In this document: piece by piece, positions 6,551-7,186 of the stretch
Layout: the number at the start of each line of letters is the position of its first letter
Numbering within the stretch: the stretch's first letter is position 1
Assembly: GCA_023140455.1 (NCBI GenBank)
Contig: JAGLLQ010000133.1
Location: 1-7,186 of the forward strand
Length of the DNA stretch: 7,186 nucleotides
Direction of reading: 5' to 3'
From: Desulfobacteraceae bacterium
GTDB taxonomy: Bacteria > Desulfobacterota > Desulfobacteria > Desulfobacterales > Desulfobacteraceae
Program-made: the position numbers and the translations under genes
Notes under the pieces: model-generated
Told to the model about the DNA's origin: nothing
Databases searched by the model: none
The model's input: the letters and a program-made list of their open reading frames with translations, nothing else

Positions 6551-7186
6551 ATGAAATTACCAAACAGAGAAATGGAAACAATCCTAAACGGCATAAGGGA
6601 CTTTATCCTGATTATTTCACCTGAGAAAGAGATTATTGAGGTGAATGCCGCTTTTTTACGACATATGGATTATAAAAGAAATGCTGTTATTGGAAGGAAA
6701 TGCTTTGATGTTTTTAAAGAAGTGACCCGGAAAAGCAGCAATTGTCGCCAATGCTGTCCTTTAGAAGATGTAATTAAAAATAAGCGACACTGCCAGGTTG
6801 AATTAACACGGCTTGGCGGTGATGGCCAGCCAAAGTACACAGAGCTGACGATTTTTCCAATATGGGAAAAAAAAGGGAAAATTTCAAAGTTTATTGAAAT
6901 CAGCCGGGATATTACCAAACGAAAGCTGGATGAGAAAAAAAACCAGGAGCATCTTGTAAAGATGGTTGAAGAACGAACAAGGCAATTGCAGGAAACCCAT
7001 GAAAAGCTTCTCCATCAGAATAAAATGGCATCATTGGGGAAATTGTCTTCAGCTGTTGTCCATGAGATTAATAATCCGGTTGCTGGTGTTCTCAACCTTG
7101 TCAAACTCAGTAAACGAATTTTAAAAGAAGATGTTATCAACAGAAAAGAACAAGACCTTTTTTATCAATATCTTAATTTAATGGAG
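6551..7186 (+). CDS. PAS-domain sensor histidine kinase (partial, C-terminus outside window)
   Basis: The first 212 residues are visible and the frame is open to the right edge. Residues 8-125 form a PAS domain (GIRDFILIISPEKEIIEVN, then the closing ISRDITKRK). It carries a cysteine cluster: C51 and C65-x2-C68-C69. A coiled-coil linker follows at about 126-160 (KMVEERTRQLQETHEKLL). The phosphoacceptor H-box is GKLSSAVVHEINNPVAG with His171, the NtrB-like HEINNP form often paired with NtrC-type regulators. No membrane segment or signal peptide is seen, so a cytoplasmic sensor is likely. The catalytic ATPase domain lies beyond the window. AGGTG precedes the ATG as a modest ribosome site. It diverges from the GcvH-like operon and probably phosphorylates the regulator at 2405-3757; this pairing is inferred. 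Confidence 0.92.
   Translation, partial: MKLPNREMETILNGIRDFILIISPEKEIIEVNAAFLRHMDYKRNAVIGRKCFDVFKEVTRKSSNCRQCCPLEDVIKNKRHCQVELTRLGGDGQPKYTELTIFPIWEKKGKISKFIEISRDITKRKLDEKKNQEHLVKMVEERTRQLQETHEKLLHQNKMASLGKLSSAVVHEINNPVAGVLNLVKLSKRILKEDVINRKEQDLFYQYLNLME

Noticed and set aside
1..7186. CRISPR arrays, tRNA or rRNA genes, insertion sequences
   Set aside because: No regularly spaced repeats, RNA-gene signatures or transposase-like coding regions were seen on either strand.

Overview
The window looks like a piece of chromosome from an anaerobic, AT-rich Desulfobacterota (Desulfobacterales-like) bacterium. This rests on composition, Lys/Asn/Ile-rich proteins, a MalT-like STAND regulator, an NtrC-type regulator, an archaemetzincin and unusual H-protein-like genes. 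No rRNA, marker gene or database search supports it, so treat it as inference.

Layout. Bases 1-2142 (minus) hold the N-terminal 714 codons of a large MalT/LAL-type STAND ATPase regulator with TPRs; its C-terminus lies left of the window. A divergent intergenic region (2143-2404) has a promoter candidate on each strand and two perfect inverted repeats over the rightward promoter. Bases 2405-3757 (plus) encode a complete NtrC-type sigma-54 response regulator. Twenty bases later comes an archaemetzincin-type zinc protease (3778-4335), probably co-transcribed with it. Its 3' end overlaps convergently with a leftward two-gene operon (6135 to 4316). The operon's two paralogous proteins share one architecture: two copies of the cysteine module C-x12-C-x5-C-x2-C, an H-protein (GcvH)-like domain without the lipoyl-lysine, and a conserved C-terminal tail. 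A 415-base intergenic region (6136-6550) carries a well-formed sigma-54 promoter for this operon and a CAGAA-N11-TTCTG inverted repeat about 130 bases upstream of the predicted transcription start. Bases 6551-7186 (plus) encode the first 212 residues of a PAS-domain sensor histidine kinase, cut by the right edge.

How the parts may work together (inference). The kinase could phosphorylate the NtrC-type regulator at Asp54. The regulator would then bind the inverted repeat and activate the sigma-54 promoter of the cysteine-module/H-like operon. The window would thus hold a sensor, an activator, a target promoter and a tandem pair of non-canonical H-like proteins, with a small metalloprotease tied to the activator's operon. 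The function of the H-like pair is not known to me; it is the most interesting part of the window.
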